Assembly: GCF_010015445.1 (NCBI RefSeq)
Contig: NC_053112.1
Span: forward strand, 7,694,403-7,758,402
DNA: 64,000 nucleotides
Direction: 5' to 3'
DNA from: Perca fluviatilis
Taxonomy: Eukaryota > Chordata > Actinopteri > Perciformes > Percidae
The notes under the pieces are model-generated. The model made no database searches, was not told the origin of the DNA, and saw only the letters and a list, made by a program, of their open reading frames with translations. Within the stretch, counting starts at the first letter, position 1. Every line of letters begins with the position of its first letter. This document shows positions 11,475 to 23,002 of this stretch, in pieces. Both the position numbers and the translations under genes were made by a program.

Positions 11475-11650
11475 CGGGCGCCTGGGTAGCTCACCTGGTA
11501 GAGTGCGCGCCCATATATAGTGGTTCACTCCTCGATGCAAAGGCCGCAGGTTTGACACCGACCTGCGGCCCTTTGCTGCATGTCGTTTCCCCCTCTCATG
11601 TCTTCAGCTGTCCTATAAAAAAATAAAGTCCTCAAATGACCAAAAAATAA
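11475..11650 (+). mobile_element. tRNA-derived SINE
   Basis: An RNA polymerase III A box, TAGCTCACCTGG (11487-11498), and a B box, GGTTTGACACC (11549-11559), lie at normal spacing. They are followed by a unique body and an A-rich 3' end. The order and spacing fit a tRNA-derived SINE, and there is no intact tRNA fold. Flanking sequence 10990-11470 shows nothing supportable. Confidence 0.7.
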
Positions 11651-11844
11651 TCTTGAAAAAAAAGAAAATTACAGTGGGGAAAAAAAATGGGAAATACTTT
11701 CTTTTTATGATCCACAGAAAGATGTATCCATATCCAGTTTAAATCTTTGTAGCACAAGTTTAGCCCTGTTAATCCTATTAAATAGTCTGAGTTTCCAAGT
11801 TTGGAAGTCGACTTCACATGCTCTCAAGTTGGAAAGTTTTTGTT

Positions 11845-12006
11845 TTTTAAGATGGTCTTTTCCGCCTTTATTTTGACAGGGCAGCTAGGTGTGAAAGGGG
11901 GGACAGAGAGAGGGGGGGGAAGACATGCATACTGAAATTGTCTCAGGTCGGATTCGAACCCTGGACCTCTGCGCCTGCTCTACCCACTGAGCCAACCCGG
12001 CCACGG
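11845..12006 (-). mobile_element. tRNA-derived SINE, minus strand
   Basis: The B box read on the minus strand is GGTTCGAATCC (complement at 11950-11960). The tRNA-like head lies to its right (about 11961-12006), and a tail reaching TTTATTTTGACAGGG lies on the left. It belongs to a different SINE family from the one at 11475. Confidence 0.6.
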
Positions 12007-12830
12007 AAAGTTGTTTTTAACATTAGATAAGCTGGTGATATATTGCTGAAATTCTTCTTGACCATTTTTCTTATGAATGCGCAATTTCCAAAAATAATAA
12101 ATAGCTGTATGATATACAGCATGTTATCTTAACTAAACTGCAGCATTAAACATATTTATTTCAACATTTAATATCTTGAAAGACTCTCCTTAAGCTTGTT
12201 GTTGATACAGTATTGATCACAAACTGTCGATGCTTCCTCTACACATTAAATACCAAAAATCATCTTGATGAAGGGACAGTAACGTCATTGTGTAATATGT
12301 GTAAAAAAATTGTTAGAGTATAGATCACTACGTGATGATCACTACACATAGCCAGACCTGCTGTGACATCACTCCCTTACTGTAATCATCAACGACATCA
12401 TCATCGAGATCATCGGCAGTTTACAGAACATATTTCTCTCCAGTGACTGCAAAACTACAGTGCACAATGGGTAATGACCCCACTGATCTCAGGCTTATAG
12501 AGTCTTTGGTTATAACTTTTGATTTCAAGGCAGGACTGTAGTCAAGACCCACTTAATCAAGTCCAAAAAAGTGAAGGGAAAAAATTTGATAAAAACAAAC
12601 CAACCTGTGTGGGTGTGTAAGATGAGGCCGTGTCCGTGCGAAGAAACAATACTCACGTGTTGAGTTGTGACATGATAAGCACCTGTTTGTCCCTAACTGG
12701 GGTCATCTTACAGGGTGTTCAAGGCATTACGTGATTAACATCATGAGTTTGCAGAATGTGACAGCTAACCAGTCAGACAGCCTCGCTGATCTTCCACCAT
12801 CACTGCAGGAACAGCAACGTGCACTATATC
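12007..12830. other. No gene seen; shared duplication sequence
   Basis: There is no convincing open frame. The right part, from about 12535 (TAGTCAAGACCCACTTAATC), recurs at about 15215 and 60232, so it belongs to the duplicated unit. A short direct relation exists between 11280-11410 and 12020-12165 (GATATATTGCTGAAATT, TACAGCATGTTATCTT). Confidence 0.5.
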
Positions 12831-13993
12831 ACTGTTTTTCTCAATCACTTTGGCCCAATCCTCAAATCACTATTAAACTTTGTCAAACTATATATGACTA
12901 TTAATATGAACATTAGGTCAGTTGTTAACATCACTATAGTCATGTATTATTGCTTTGGTACTAAATGCACCAAGTGAGCCCTGCAGATCCAAATAGTTTG
13001 CAATTATTTGCTATTGAATCATATAACTCCCAAATGCAACTATACACATGTTCATTGTGTAAATCCATACATGCAAAATAGAGCAACCAACAATCACAAT
13101 AACCTGTCACATATATATTAGATACATAATAGTAATGTGGTGGTGTTTTAAAAGTTGTCAGATGGATAGACGTAGGCTGTAGGGGGAACAATAACATTTC
13201 CTTAAAATTTAAAGCAACCAAACACAAGCAGGTGACAGGTGAGGATGTCACAGCAGATAGTTGTAAGGGGAGGGGGGGGGGGGGCTGCGTCATGCCAAAG
13301 GTTTTTCCCTCGTTGCATTGCAAGAGAGGATATCAGGTGTTGTTGTCAGACAGAGAGGAGAGATTGGATGACCCATGAGGTTGATACATTTGCAGCATAT
13401 TGTCTTTTCTCTTGCACATCTTGTACAACAGTTCCTGATTATTTTATTGTTGTATATCTTTTTTTCTGTATAAGCTTCCTTTGTGCATTTGTGGTTGGCT
13501 GGTGTGTACATACATTGAACAAGTACAGTGTGTGTGCCATGTCTGACATCATTACTCTTCAGCTGCCTCAATAAACAATGCTAGCAACTGGACTATATTC
13601 CATAGGGTAACTATCACCCTGCTCTAAACTTTAAGGAAATTGTATTGTTCCCCATACAGCCTACGGCTATCTATCTGACAACTTTTAAAACAACACCACA
13701 TTAATATTATGTATCTAATATATATGTGACGGGTTATTGTGATTGTTGGTTGCTCTATTTTGCATGTATGGATTTACACAATGAACATGTGTATAGTTAC
13801 ATTTGAGAGTTATATGATCCAATAGCAAATAAATGGAAACTATTTTGATCTGCAGGGCTCACTCAAAGCAATAATAAATGACTATAGTCATGTGAACAAC
13901 TGACCTGATGTTCATATAAATAGTCATATATAGTTTGACAAAGCTTAATAGTCATTTGACGATCTTGCCAAAGCGATTGACAAAAATTGTATA
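12831..13993. mobile_element. Long-TIR DNA element, copy A
   Basis: The left end (CTGTTTTTCTCAATCACTTTGG through CAAACTATATATGAC, 12831-12902) is repeated inverted at 13919-13992, about 70 bases with few mismatches. The interior (poly-G near 13269-13283, then GCTGCGTCATGCC) has no transposase frame. Related copies lie at 15494-16510, joined to 22312-23002 beyond an L1 insertion, and in part at 39887-40160. The family name is unknown to me. Confidence 0.65.
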
Positions 13994-14034
13994 ATAAAAC
14001 ATGTGTAAAGTAACTAAAGATTTAATGGATAACA

Positions 14035-14900
14035 TGTACATTTAGTACTGTACTTGAGTGGATGTACTTAGTTACATTACAGCACTGGACCTGATGCATG
14101 TGGTTGTTGTTTGAGCTGGTAAAAGATGCCAGTGTTGTAGTACTTGAGCAACACTTCCTTAGGAACTGCTGGCCAGTGTACCTGAGTTCCTGCCGAGACA
14201 CCAGTGGGCGGGTCCCGTCACTCCGCGAGCACTGATTGGTTTCTTTGCTGCGTTGCCTTCTTTTGTTTGACACCGACAACACGCGTCACATTAACCTCTG
14301 CATCCATGCACTCTCACCGATACTGACCTTAACACCTCATTGTTATAATTCACTGTAACTTGCTTTAATACATTTCAGTTATTTAATCACTGAGTTTGGC
14401 CCACCTGTGTTGTGGCCGGTCGTAACATCTATCTGATACAAGACAAAAACAAGCATTTTCATTTATAAAAAAGTTATCGTACACATCAAACTTCAAAAGT
14501 GAGTTTCAGTCAAGAAATAAATGAAATTAAGTACTAAAAATTTTAATTTATTATGAATGTAATCATATACAGTGTTTTGTAGTAGAGTAGTCTGGTGCAT
14601 TCTAACAGAGAGGTAGCCAAAATAACTGAATCAAGTAAACATGTCTTAGGAAAAATATCAAAAATATACTTAAGCTCCCCCCTTTGGAGAATTTCCTCAG
14701 TTACGTAGGGAAAGTATTGTCATGTTAAAAGATTCCTTTTGAAACTTGAGACCATTTTCATTGTCAGTGTCAGACCTCATGGGAAGATGCATGATGTGTG
14801 TTCACTTCCCATGCTTTTGTTTGAATCATGTTACAGCAAAAAAATAACTAAACTATACAAACCGGTTAGTCTTCTCCTGCCATCTGTGTGTATCAGAATG
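14035..14900. repeat. Start of duplication unit 1
   Basis: GTACTTGAGTGGATGTACTT at about 14050 marks the same place as 59148 and, split by an insertion, 33401/37192. The following 850 bases match 37195-38330 and 59150-60070 at high identity by eye, including CTGGCCAGTGTACCTGAGTT and GACACCGACAACACGC. A further block at 14885-15210 (CAGGAAATGAAGT) recurs at 23600-23890. Confidence 0.7.
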
Positions 14901-15493
14901 CAGGAAATGAAGTCTTTGATCCTCAAAATAACCCCCCACTTTGATATGACCTCAGGAACAATCAGGAGGTTGGAGAAAGAGCACAGGTGTCAAACTCAAG
15001 GCCCGCAGGCCAATCCCAAATTTGAATCCGGCATGTATATCAATTTAAGTTACATCAATACATTTTGGCCCGCCTAGTTGTGGGCGCCAAACCAAAAAGA
15101 CCAGAAACTGTTTTTCAAACTGCAATTACACAACACTTGGAGCAGAATTTGCCAACTTTAAGACTCAGAAATTCCCCCAGAAGCAGAAAGTTTTCATATT
15201 TCATAGTTTCATAGTAAAGACCGAGTTAATCAAGTCCAGAAAAGTGAAGGGAAAAAAGGTGATAAAAACAAACCAACCTGTGTGGGTGTGTAAGATGAGG
15301 CCGTGTCCGTGCGAAACAATACTCACGTGTTGAGTTGTGACATGATAAGCACCTGTTTGTCTCTAACTGGGGTCATCTTACAGGGTGTTCAAGGCATTAC
15401 GTGATTAACATCATGAGTTTGCAGAATGTGACAGCTAACCAGTCAGACAGCCTCGCTGATCATTCATCATCACTGCAGGAACAGCAACGTGCA

Positions 15494-16510
15494 CTATATC
15501 ACTGTTTTTCTCAATCACTTTGGCCCAATCCTCAAATCACTATTAAACTTTGTCAAACTATACATGACTATTAATATGAACATTAGGTCAGTTGTTAACA
15601 TCACTAGTCATGTATTATTGCTTTGGTACTAAATGCACCAAGTGAGGCCTGCAGATCAAAATAGTTTGCAATTATTTGCTATTGAATCATATAACTCTCA
15701 AATGCAACTATACACATGTTCATTGTGTAAATCCATACATGCAAAATAGAGCAACCAACAATCACAATAACCTGTCACATATATATTAGATACATAATAG
15801 TAATGTGGTGTTGTTTTAAAAGTTGTCAGATGGATAGACATAGGCTGTAGGGGGAACAATACAATTTCCTTAAAATTTAGAGCAACCAAATGCAAGCAGG
15901 TGACAGGTGAGGATATCACAGCAGATAGTTGTAAGGGGAGGGTGGGGAAGGCTGCGTCATGCCAAAGGTTTTTCCCTCGTTGCACTGTTTGTCCCTAACT
16001 GGGGTCATCTTACAGGGCGTTCGAGGCCTTACGTGATTAACATCATGAGTTTGCAGAATGTGACAGCTAACCAGTCAGACTGCCTCGCCGATCTTCCATC
16101 ATCACTGCAGGAACAGCAACGTGCACTATATCACTGATGCGTCATGCCAAAGGTTTTTCCCTCGTTGCACTGCAAGGGAGGATATCAGGTGTGATGTCGA
16201 TGACATGTTGTGGCCAGACAGAGAGGAGAGATTGGATGACCCATGAGGTTGATACATTTGCAGCAATTTTTCTTTTCTCTTGCACATCTTGTACAACAGT
16301 TCCTGATTACGTTGTTGTTGTTGTTGTTTTTTTTGTGTATTTGTGGTTGGGTGGTGTGTACATACATTGAACAAGTACAGTGTGTGTGCCATGGCTGACA
16401 TCAATACTCTTCAGCTGCCTCAATATACAATGTTAGCAACTGGACTATATTCCATAGGGTAACTATCACCCTGCTCTAAATTGTGAGGAAGTTGTATTGT
16501 TCCCCATCTA
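15494..16510. mobile_element. Long-TIR DNA element, copy B (left part)
   Basis: This starts with the same inverted end as copy A (CTGTTTTTCTCAATCACTTTGG). It contains an extra internal duplication: 15985-16136 repeats the GTCCCTAACTGGGGTCATCTT to CACTATATCACTG segment also seen at 12690-12833. It is broken near 16510, where the L1 block begins. Its other end reappears at about 22620-23002. Confidence 0.55.
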
Positions 16511-16512
16511 GC

Positions 16513-16548
16513 CTTACAAAAGAAAAGAAAAAAAAAAAAAAAAAAAAA
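16513..16548. repeat. Poly-A tract at the L1 boundary
   Basis: An A-rich run with a few G interruptions marks the left border of the L1 block. The L1 reads right to left, so its own tail should appear here as poly-T. This tract is on the wrong strand for a simple insertion and may mark a rearrangement. Confidence 0.6.
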
Positions 16549-18210
16549 TCAGGAATTACACCTTGCCTAGTCGCTTTCCTCTAATTCTTAGTGCTGAGGT
16601 CAGCTAGCTGAGGTTAGCTGAGGTGTTGCTGTGCTTTTCCATAGGTCTATAGTTGATGACTTGGCTTTGTTAATCCTTACTGTAGAGAGCTCAAGCATAA
16701 TTATGTCCAGAAAATACGCCAACCACTGTTTTAACAAAAAGCAGAAAATGGGAGGGGGGCAGCTTGAGCTATCATTTTCTTGGTCGTGGTTGATCCAGCT
16801 AGCCAAATTTTCTTCTGTCTCCCAAGTAGGTGTAGTTTAGCGTCGTCGTTAAGTAACAGAGCAATTGGGTCAGCAGGAATGCAACATCCTATCACATCAG
16901 ATATTATTGATGTTGTTTTATTCCAAAACTCCTGCACCTGTTCACACTGCCAGGCCATGTGCAGGAAAGTTTGAGTTTGTTCAGGTTGGCAAAATGTGCA
17001 ATATGGAGTAGGAATGGCTTTAGAGACGTATCTCTTCTGAGGAGTCCAATATGTCCTATGGCATATGTTGAAGTGGATCTGCTGGTGATTTGGGTTCTTG
17101 GAACAGTGGGAACTGTTATCCCAAACTGTCTCCCAATTAATTACGTTCCCCTCAAGGCTCAGCTCTCGCTCCCATTTCTTTACTATTGGGAGTTCTCCTT
17201 CGGATACTTGCATCAATTTAGCATAAATCCTGGACTCTAATCCTCTCACAGGCGAATCAACAAGCCATTTAATGATTGGGTGTGGTTGTCAAGATTGTTC
17301 CCCCATGGCACTCCATAACATTTTAGGGCTGATCTTAAGCGAAGATAAGGGAAGAAGGATGTCCTAGGGACCTCAAAGCTAGCGCTCAAGTCTTCAAAAC
17401 TTAACATACCTTCCTCATTGAATAGCTGGTCTAGAGCATAAATACCATTACCTCTGTCACTCCACTGGTTATAAACAAAGGGTCTGTTACCAGACATTAA
17501 GTGTATGTTGTGCCAAATTGGGGTCTTCAAATGCCACTTATTGGTCTAGTGTAGTTGCTCCTCGACTTGTTTAAAGTTGGTCAATGTGTGGGTGATAATA
17601 GGCAAGCATACACTTTTTGGGACACACACCTGTAAAGGCAAGGTCTTGCAGTCTTGGACTTCCAGTGAAGTTTTGCTCCATTTCTCTCCATGGGACTGTA
17701 GATGAGGGGTCCATCCACACACTGAGGGCCCGTAGCTGAAAAGCTCTGTTGTACACTTTAAGGTTGGGGAGGGCCAGGCCTCCCGTGTTTGTGGTACGTT
17801 GCAGGGTAGAGTATTTTAGCCTACGTTGTTTGTTATTCCAAATATACTGCCCAATTACAGTATCAAGTTTCTTCAAGAAATGTATTGGTGGGGGTAAGGG
17901 GATCATTGTACTTAAGAAATTCACACGAGGAACTATGTTAATTTTAATGACAGTAATCCTGGACTGTAGCGATGCAGGTAGCGCAGACCAATTGGCCAGA
18001 TCTCTTTGAACACTACATAGTATAGTTTCATAGTTGTCCTGGACAACTCGCTGTAGCGATGCATGAATGGTGATGCCCAAATATGTAATTTTGCTTTGGG
18101 TTGGTATTGTATCACTAATAGCTGATGTCACCTGTCCGTTGTTCAACAGAAGAAAATTTGATTTATTCCACGTTAGCCAGAGATTGAGCCAAATTCGTGA
18201 ACGATCTTAA

Positions 18211-20181
18211 AGGGGTGATAGAATGCAAAACCGATTTTACCCTGTCATAGTTGAATAATGACAGTTCGGTGGGTAAATAGGACATACATAGAAGCTCAAA
18301 ATCCCATTGACACCCCTTTACTATGAAAATCTCATATTTTGAAACTGCCGCTGAAAACGGGCGAATCTCAACAAAGCTGGAAGTTGACGTCAACCTCCCA
18401 AAAACCGGAACCTTTGTCAGCCCATGGGTGTATTAAGAGAACGGTCACGCCCCAACATTTACATAGGCTACACAACTGACCTGAGATCAGGTAGTCTTCT
18501 GAATCTAGCTAGGTCACGCAGATCTCTGCTATTCCATTACAAAATTCACTTCTGAAACTTTTTTATGCGAGAAATCAACTATGTAAAGCTCAAATATGGG
18601 CCGCTTTATGAAAATGGATGGCTAATTGCAACTTTTGTCCGACTGTGTGTCGGAGTTCAGCGTCGGTTCTCCCTGTGTAACTGCCTCGCCGCCCGGCCTG
18701 CCTTCCTTCACAGACCCCGGCCTGCTGTGAGGTACTTGGAGCTGCGTCACGACTGGCAGCCCACAGCACTCCATATCCGCGCAAAGTCACCGTCTCTTGG
18801 GCTAATGACAACCAAATGCCCCTGCCCTGACAGAGCTCCAGGGCCTGCAACTCCCCTCTTCCTGCTAGCTAAATGCCCGGTGTATGTGAGTGAGAGCGCG
18901 GTCAGCGAACTTGTTACGCCAGCAATCTCTTACCACAGGTTTCAGTTAATCTTTTAATGTGTGTAATTATAATGTGTTGAGTTATTTAGCTAAACAAACG
19001 ATTGGGGAAATAAACGCCGCTTGTCCGCAAGTCCCATTGATAGAGCCTGCGGCTGGATGGAGCTCTATCAATGAGAGCTAGCTAGCTAGCCTCCTCTTAG
19101 AATTCCTCTGAAATTCACAAATATTCATTAACTTGAAATCGGACACCGTTGTTAACTTTATAAGACATAGTTAGATGTTCTATACGTGGCGTGACGAAAT
19201 TCAAACTGTAAATATAGCTACTCGGAATGACGCCGAAAATGAAGCTAACTATCCGTGACTTGTAGCTACACAGGTAGCTAGGATTGAAGGGACAGTTGCA
19301 GCTAACGGAAGCCCTACTCTTCACAAATATTAATTAATTTGAAATCGGACACCGTTGTTAACTTTATAAGACATTTAGCTATATTTTGTATACGTGCCGT
19401 GACGAAATTCAAACTTTAAATATACTCGAATTACGACCAAAAATAAAGCTAACTATCCGTGATTTGTAGCCACACAGGTAGCTAGGATTGAAGGGACAGT
19501 TGCAGCTAACGGAAGCCCTACTCTTCACAAATATGCATTAATTTAAAATCGGACACCGTTGTTAACTTTATAAGACATAGTTAGATGTTCTATACGTGGC
19601 GTGACGAAATTCAAACTGTAAATATACTCGGAATGACGCCGAAAATGAAGCTAACTATCCGTGATTTGTAGCTACAAATCTACATCCAGCCGCAGGCTCT
19701 ATCAATGGGACTCGCGGACAAGCAGCGTTTATTTCCCCAATCGTTTGTTTAAATAACTCAACACATTATAATTACACACATTAAAAGATTAATTGAAACC
19801 GGTGGTAAGAGATTGCTGGCGTAACAAGCTCGCTGACCGCGCTCTCACTCACATACACGGGCCATTTAGCTAGCAGGAAGATGGGAGTTGCAAGCCCTGG
19901 AGCTCTGTCAGGGCAGGGGCATGTGGTTGTCATTAGCCCAAGAGACGGTGACTTTGCGCAGGTATGGAGTGCAGTGGGCTGCCAGCTCCAAGTACCTCAG
20001 AGCAGGCCGGGGTCTGTGAAGGAAGGAAGGCAGGCCGGGCGGCGAGGCAGCAACACAGGCAGCAGGGGCCTAATTAAGGGCCTAATAAAATAGCATTCGG
20101 GCAATTTTCAGCCCAACCAATCCTATTAGGAGACCTTAAGGAACAGTGTAAAATACCCTATATAATCATTCTATCACCCCT
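18211..20181. mobile_element. 2-kb palindromic TTAA-flanked element inside the L1
   Basis: The ends AGGGGTGATAGAATG and CATTCTATCACCCCT are perfect inverted repeats, directly flanked by TTAA (18207-18210, 20182-20185). Long inner arms of about 400 bases (roughly 18640-19060 and 19680-20060) are also inverted copies of each other. The centre (about 19105-19680) holds two full and one partial copy of a roughly 200-bp direct repeat starting CACAAATAT(T/G)CATTAA. There is no transposase. It inserted into the L1 after the L1 had landed. Confidence 0.85.
19105..19680. repeat. About 200-bp direct repeat, nearly three copies
   Basis: Copies begin near 19115, 19323 and 19524. Shared landmarks are ATCGGACACCGTTGTTAACT, ATACGTG(G/C)CGTGACGAAA and GGACAGTTGCAGCTAACGGA. 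The third copy stops after GTAGCTACAAATC. They form the loop of the palindromic TTAA element. Confidence 0.85.
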
Positions 20182-20583
20182 TTAAGAATTGTTGGGACAG
20201 AGTCCTCAAGGTCAGATATGTACAGCAAAACATCATCTGCAAATAACGATATTGAGTTGTTACTGGATTTAATCTGGACATTACATATTTTATTTTGCCT
20301 TATGGCTTGGGCTAACGCTTCAAGAGAGATCGCAAATAGCATGGGAGATAGCGGGCATCCCTGTCTCGAGCCCCGCGATGGGGAAAGGCTGTGAGTGTAG
20401 GCCATTGGTTGAGACTATGGCTGTGGGATTGGCATATAAAGTACGTACCATGTCAATGAATTTGGCTCCCAAACCAAGCCTCTCCTTTACTTGCCACAGG
20501 TAGTTCCACTCTAGGCGGTCAAAAGCCTTTTCCGCGTCCAGTGATAAAACTGCTGCCGTTGTTCCCATTTCCTGTTTAATTTT

Positions 20584-21005
20584 GAAGTCTCTTTGTTCCC
20601 TTATGTGTTGTCTCGTTTTACTTCCTGTCTTTTGGTTTTCCCGCCTTTGTGATTGTCTGATGTCTTTCACCTGTTCACCAGCTCTTGTGTCACCTGCCCC
20701 TTGTTATCCCTCGTTTACTTGTGTATTTAGTCCCTGCGTTTTCTGTGTCTGTTGGTGGATTGTCTTTTGTCGGCGGGCCTTGTGTTTCTATTCCTGTGTG
20801 TGTAAATTATATTTCTATGTTCCTGTATTTTTGTTCTCCTGGATTTTTATCCGTTTCCTTCCAAGTTCCTGTTTTCTTTTGGATTTACTCACAGCCTCAG
20901 CTTACTTATTTGTAAGTCTCTTTGTGTTCTGATTAAATTATTATTATTTCTACTGCTGCCTCTCCTTGCATCTCTGCATTTGGGTTTCAGCCTACAACCC
21001 TGACA
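20584..21005. repeat. 422-bp insert in the L1 palm-domain region
   Basis: The L1 frame reads EEAK on one side (right of 21005) and IKQEMG on the other (left of 20584), so it becomes continuous when this segment is removed. The insert is pyrimidine-rich with a GATTAAATTATTATTATT segment and ends CAACCCTGACA, like the repeat at 9186-9512. Its 116-residue open frame is Phe/Cys/Val-rich low complexity and not a gene. Confidence 0.6.
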
Positions 21006-21770
21006 TTTGGCTTCTTCTATTACATGGAATAATCTGCGTATATTGTCTGACGCTTTGGTATAAACCCTGATTGGTTGGGGTGGACTAGCTTCTCAATAAA
21101 GCGTTCTAGGCGTAATGCCAAGACTTTGGAATGGAGCTTAATATCCGTCCCAATGAGGCTGATGGGCCAGTAGATCCGTAGGATCTTTGCCCTTTTTGTG
21201 TATGACCGAAATAAGTGCAATGTTGGTTTGTTGATGAAAGGTGCCCCTCTCTATGGCCGAGGTTAAAGTTTGTAAGATGGAGGGTCCTAGTATGTCAAAG
21301 TATTGTAGCAGAAGTTCTGCTGGAATTCTGTCCAACCCCGGTGTTTTCCCTTTCTTAGCTGTTTTTAATGCTGATTTAAGTTCCTCTAATGTTATAGGTT
21401 GACCCAGTTGTTCTGCCTCCTCTGGGTCAAGAAGAGGCAGGTTTAGCTCTTTCAGGAATTTTTGGCACTGTGTCGGATCCGGATTACAGGAGGATTCGTA
21501 CAACTTTGAATAAAAGGATTGGAAAGTGGCGGTGATATCTTTAGGATTCGTTGAGATTCCTCTGTCTGTGCGTATGCTGTTGATACCAGCTCTGGATTCA
21601 CTTTTTAAATTCAGAGCAAGCAATTTGCTTGGTTTACAAACCATTAAAATAGTAATTTTGCCTCACTCTGTGCATTATGAATTCAGCTCTCCTTAGCAAA
21701 TCATTTAGCTCTGCTCGATTTGTGACTAAAAGAGTATGTGTAGATTTAGAAAAACACCACTCTCCATTGA

Positions 21771-22311
21771 CAAGTGTTAACTTCCTTGAAGGCGGGTACT
21801 CTGTTGAAGTTTAAAACTATTGGATCTGCCCAGAGCCACTCTGGATTTGCCAGAACCAATCGCTAATGTTTGGTCGTGATGTATGTCAACAAGAGGGGAG
21901 ACCAACAACAACTATCGGCTTATATTTAGCATTAGCATCGCTAGCGTTAGCCTTAGCCAACTCTTTCACCACTAACGGAGCGAGCTGGAAATCTAACTTT
22001 TCCCAAACCCAGTGGGGAGGAGGGCCACAACATCATGGCCACCAACACAACTCAGCAAATATTGTTCTTGCTTGGGATTTAACTTCTGGATATTCGCTAA
22101 CGTTGCTGCCACAACAGACCGAAGGGCTTCGCTCGCATCTTTCTCACGTACGTCCTAACGTCATCGTTCTCAGCCACTCCCTCTGTTTGCTGATTGGACC
22201 GCCAAATATTTGGCCGGAGAAAACCCAAGAATGTATATCCTGCAAACCCAGAGTACTGAAGGGAAATGAAAATTGAGTGGAAGTACGTAGGAGGGCGGAG
22301 CCAGGCTAGGC
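21771..22311. repeat. Dispersed DNA-element copy, also at 39240-39886
   Basis: The segment from CTCCATTGACAAGTGTTAAC to GGGCGGAGCCAGGCTAGG matches 39336-39880 over its whole length at high identity by eye. In the second copy the left end CACTAGCCTCGTCCTACCA is preserved. The frame at 21866-22276 is only an open reading of this repeat. Confidence 0.6.
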
Positions 22312-23002
22312 ACACACTATACTTTCAATAAAACATTTGTTCCTCATTGTATGTGCACACCAGCCAACGACAAATACACAAAGGAAGCTTTGTGCAGAAA
22401 AAAAATATGCAAAATAATCAGGAACTGTTGTACAAGATGTTATAAGAGAAAAATTTGCTGTAAATGTATCCACCTCATGGGTCATCCAATCTCTCCTCTC
22501 TGTCTGACAAAAACATTTCATCGACATCACACCTGATATCCCCTATTGCAATGCAACGAGGGAAAAACCTTTGGCATGACGCAGCCCCCCCCCCCTCCCC
22601 TACAACAATCTCCTGTGATAAAGTATTGTGAGGAAGTTGTATTGTTCCCAATTTAGCCAAATTCTATCTGACAACTTTTACAACCACACCACATTACTAT
22701 TATGTATCTAATCTATATGTGACAGGTTATTGTGATTATTGGTTGCTCTATTTTGCATGTATGGATTTACACAATGAACATGTGTATAGTTGCATTTGAG
22801 AGTTATATGATTCAATAGCAAATAAATGCAAACTATTTTGTTCTGCAAGGCTTACTCAGTGCATTTTGTACCAAATCAATAATAAATTACTATATTAATG
22901 TGAATAACTGACGTAATGTTCATATAAATAGTCATATATAGTTTGACAAAGTTTAATAGTCATTTGAGGATTGTGCAGAAGCGATTGAGAAAAACTGTAA
23001 AT
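22312..23002. mobile_element. Long-TIR DNA element, copy B (right part)
   Basis: The segment 22620-23002 (TTGTATTGTTCCC to GCGATTGAGAAAAACTGT) is the right half and inverted end of the element begun at 15494. The stretch 22312-22620 is the same family's interior in the opposite orientation, also found at 39887-40160. An L1 and its nested inserts lie between the halves. Confidence 0.5.

Larger units (their letters stand above)
9735..14030. repeat. Partial duplication unit (unit 0) without the lysozyme-like gene
   Basis: From GTGATAAACTGAAGGATGAAG near 9740 the sequence parallels units 1-3. Landmarks are CTAACAGAGAGGTAGCC (10209, 14603, 38020, 59753) and ATGCATGATGTGTGTTCACT (10755, 14785, 38231, 59975). 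None of the lysozyme-like exons is present before the next unit begins near 14035. The unit is therefore a partial or decayed copy of the repeated segment. Confidence 0.6.
16560..21770 (-). mobile_element. L1-like LINE ORF2, interrupted and 5'-truncated
   Basis: Read on the minus strand, the pieces are in ORF2 order. At 21644-21138 are KTPGLDRIPAEL and ALISVIHKKGKDP, the reverse transcriptase fingers. At about 20570-20220 are LSLDAEKAFDRLEW, GSRQGCPLSPMLFA and FADDVLLYI, the palm with its catalytic Asp pair. At 18146-17571 is ITYLGITI through NTGGLALPNL. At 17530-16731 is the C-terminal zinc-finger-like region (PYCTFCQPEQTQTFLHMAW). There is no endonuclease domain. Two inserts split it (18211-20181 and 20584-21005), and frame breaks show that it is dead. 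Confidence 0.85.

Noticed and set aside
11475..11560. tRNA gene candidates at 11487, 11950, 50529 and 60601
   Set aside because: A and B boxes are present but no complete cloverleaf, and SINE bodies with A-rich ends follow. They are SINE heads.
20582..20932. Hydrophobic 116-residue frame resembling a membrane protein
   Set aside because: It is a reading of the pyrimidine-rich insert in the L1; Phe/Cys/Val/Leu content follows from T-rich codons.
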